From positions 1 to 6,723 of the forward strand of contig CAJQOB010000240.1 of the NCBI GenBank assembly GCA_905479845.1: 6,723 nucleotides of DNA. Reading direction: 5' to 3'. The first letter of the stretch is position 1. Every line of letters starts with the position of its first letter. The notes beneath the pieces were generated by a model. It was given only the letters and a program-made list of their open reading frames with translations. It was not told where the DNA came from and did no database searches. The translations under genes and the position numbers were made by a program. Positions 6,457-6,723 of this stretch are shown here, piece by piece. Source of the DNA: an uncultured Flavobacteriales bacterium (lineage in GTDB: Bacteria > Bacteroidota > Bacteroidia > Flavobacteriales_D > Crocinitomicaceae).

Positions 6457-6584
6457 TGGATCCATGTTACGCTTAACCTGATAGTTTGGTGGGAGGCAAA
6501 TACAGCCGCCTTGATACTCTATTGTTTGTTTCATCTCAATCGAGTCGAGCATTGTTATCTGATCAGCATGAATGTCGATTCAAA
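6457..6584. other. Possible 128-bp insertion splitting a signal peptide, flanked by CAAA
   Basis: CAAA occurs at 6453-6456 and again at 6581-6584. Removing one copy plus the sequence between (128 bp, not a multiple of three) restores an open frame from ATG 6402 into the CarboxypepD_reg gene. That fits a short insertion with a 4-bp target duplication. I found no convincing terminal inverted repeats and no known element. A 4-bp repeat alone is weak; the frame restoration is the main argument. Confidence 0.3.
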
Positions 6585-6723
6585 CTGTTCAAAGTCAAAC
6601 AGGTGAAGCGAAAGGGACTGTTGTAGATCAGAATAATGAATCTGTGCCATTTGCGCGAATTATGCTTTTTACATCTGATGATGAAGCGACGTTCGTTGCG
6701 GGGTTAGAAACGGACTTTGAAGG
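6572..6723 (+). CDS. CarboxypepD_reg-domain surface protein, N-terminal part; start disrupted or uncertain
   Basis: The frame runs off the right edge. Its sequence GEAKGTVVDQNNESVPFARI followed by MLFTSDDEATFV and then TDFEG matches the start of a carboxypeptidase-regulatory-like beta-sandwich (G.V.D....VPFA.V.L, then TD.EG), which in Bacteroidota usually opens TonB-dependent receptors or other outer-membrane proteins right after the signal peptide. The only in-frame ATG (6572) sits directly after a TGA (6569-6571) and gives MSIQTVQSQTGE, which has no hydrophobic core, so this version could not be exported. A lost leader may lie at 6402-6455. The domain reading is fairly secure; whether the gene is functional here, and what follows the domain, cannot be seen. 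It could be a receptor, a carboxypeptidase-like protein or another surface protein. Confidence 0.65.
   Translation, partial: MSIQTVQSQTGEAKGTVVDQNNESVPFARIMLFTSDDEATFVAGLETDFE

Overview
The window looks like chromosomal DNA from a Bacteroidota (Flavobacteriia-type) bacterium. The reasons are the AT-rich codon use, weak Shine-Dalgarno signals, a two-gene MlaE/MlaF-type lipid ABC module without its other subunits alongside, a LuxE-like acyl-protein synthetase family common in that phylum, and a CarboxypepD_reg-type start of a cell-surface protein at the right edge. No rRNA, tRNA, CRISPR array or transposase was seen.

Layout. On the minus strand, from the middle leftwards, lie a permease (about 2946-3689), its ATPase (2179-2949, 4-nt overlap) and a LuxE-like acyl-activating enzyme (1181-2164, 14 nt after the ATPase). 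These look like one operon. After a 151-nt gap with two small palindromes and a possible promoter comes the 5' part of an unrecognised secreted protein (1-1029), which runs off the left edge. On the plus strand, divergent from the permease, a SprT-like zinc metalloprotease-fold protein (3781-4416) overlaps by 17 nt a mannose-1-phosphate guanylyltransferase, manC (4400-5485). A small secreted, probably beta-barrel protein follows (5591-6244). The right end (6245-6723) holds a stray copy of the manC 3' end, a leaderless stretch, and the start of a CarboxypepD_reg-domain protein cut by the window edge.

How the genes fit together. MlaE/MlaF would move phospholipid between the envelope membranes. 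The LuxE-like enzyme may act on acyl groups. ManC makes GDP-mannose for surface glycans. Much of the window is therefore cell-envelope biology, and it is mostly ordinary.

The unusual part is about 5400-6600. A second, diverged copy of the last 23 manC codons lies 868 bp downstream of the real one, so the secreted-protein gene sits between two manC tails. Just beyond it, a signal-peptide-like start (6402-6455) is separated from the CarboxypepD_reg gene by 128 bp flanked by CAAA. Removing those 128 bp joins the two in frame. I read this as a recombination scar in which a cassette was placed behind manC and the next gene's leader was interrupted. An assembly artefact remains possible. I found no clearly new defence or enzymatic system.
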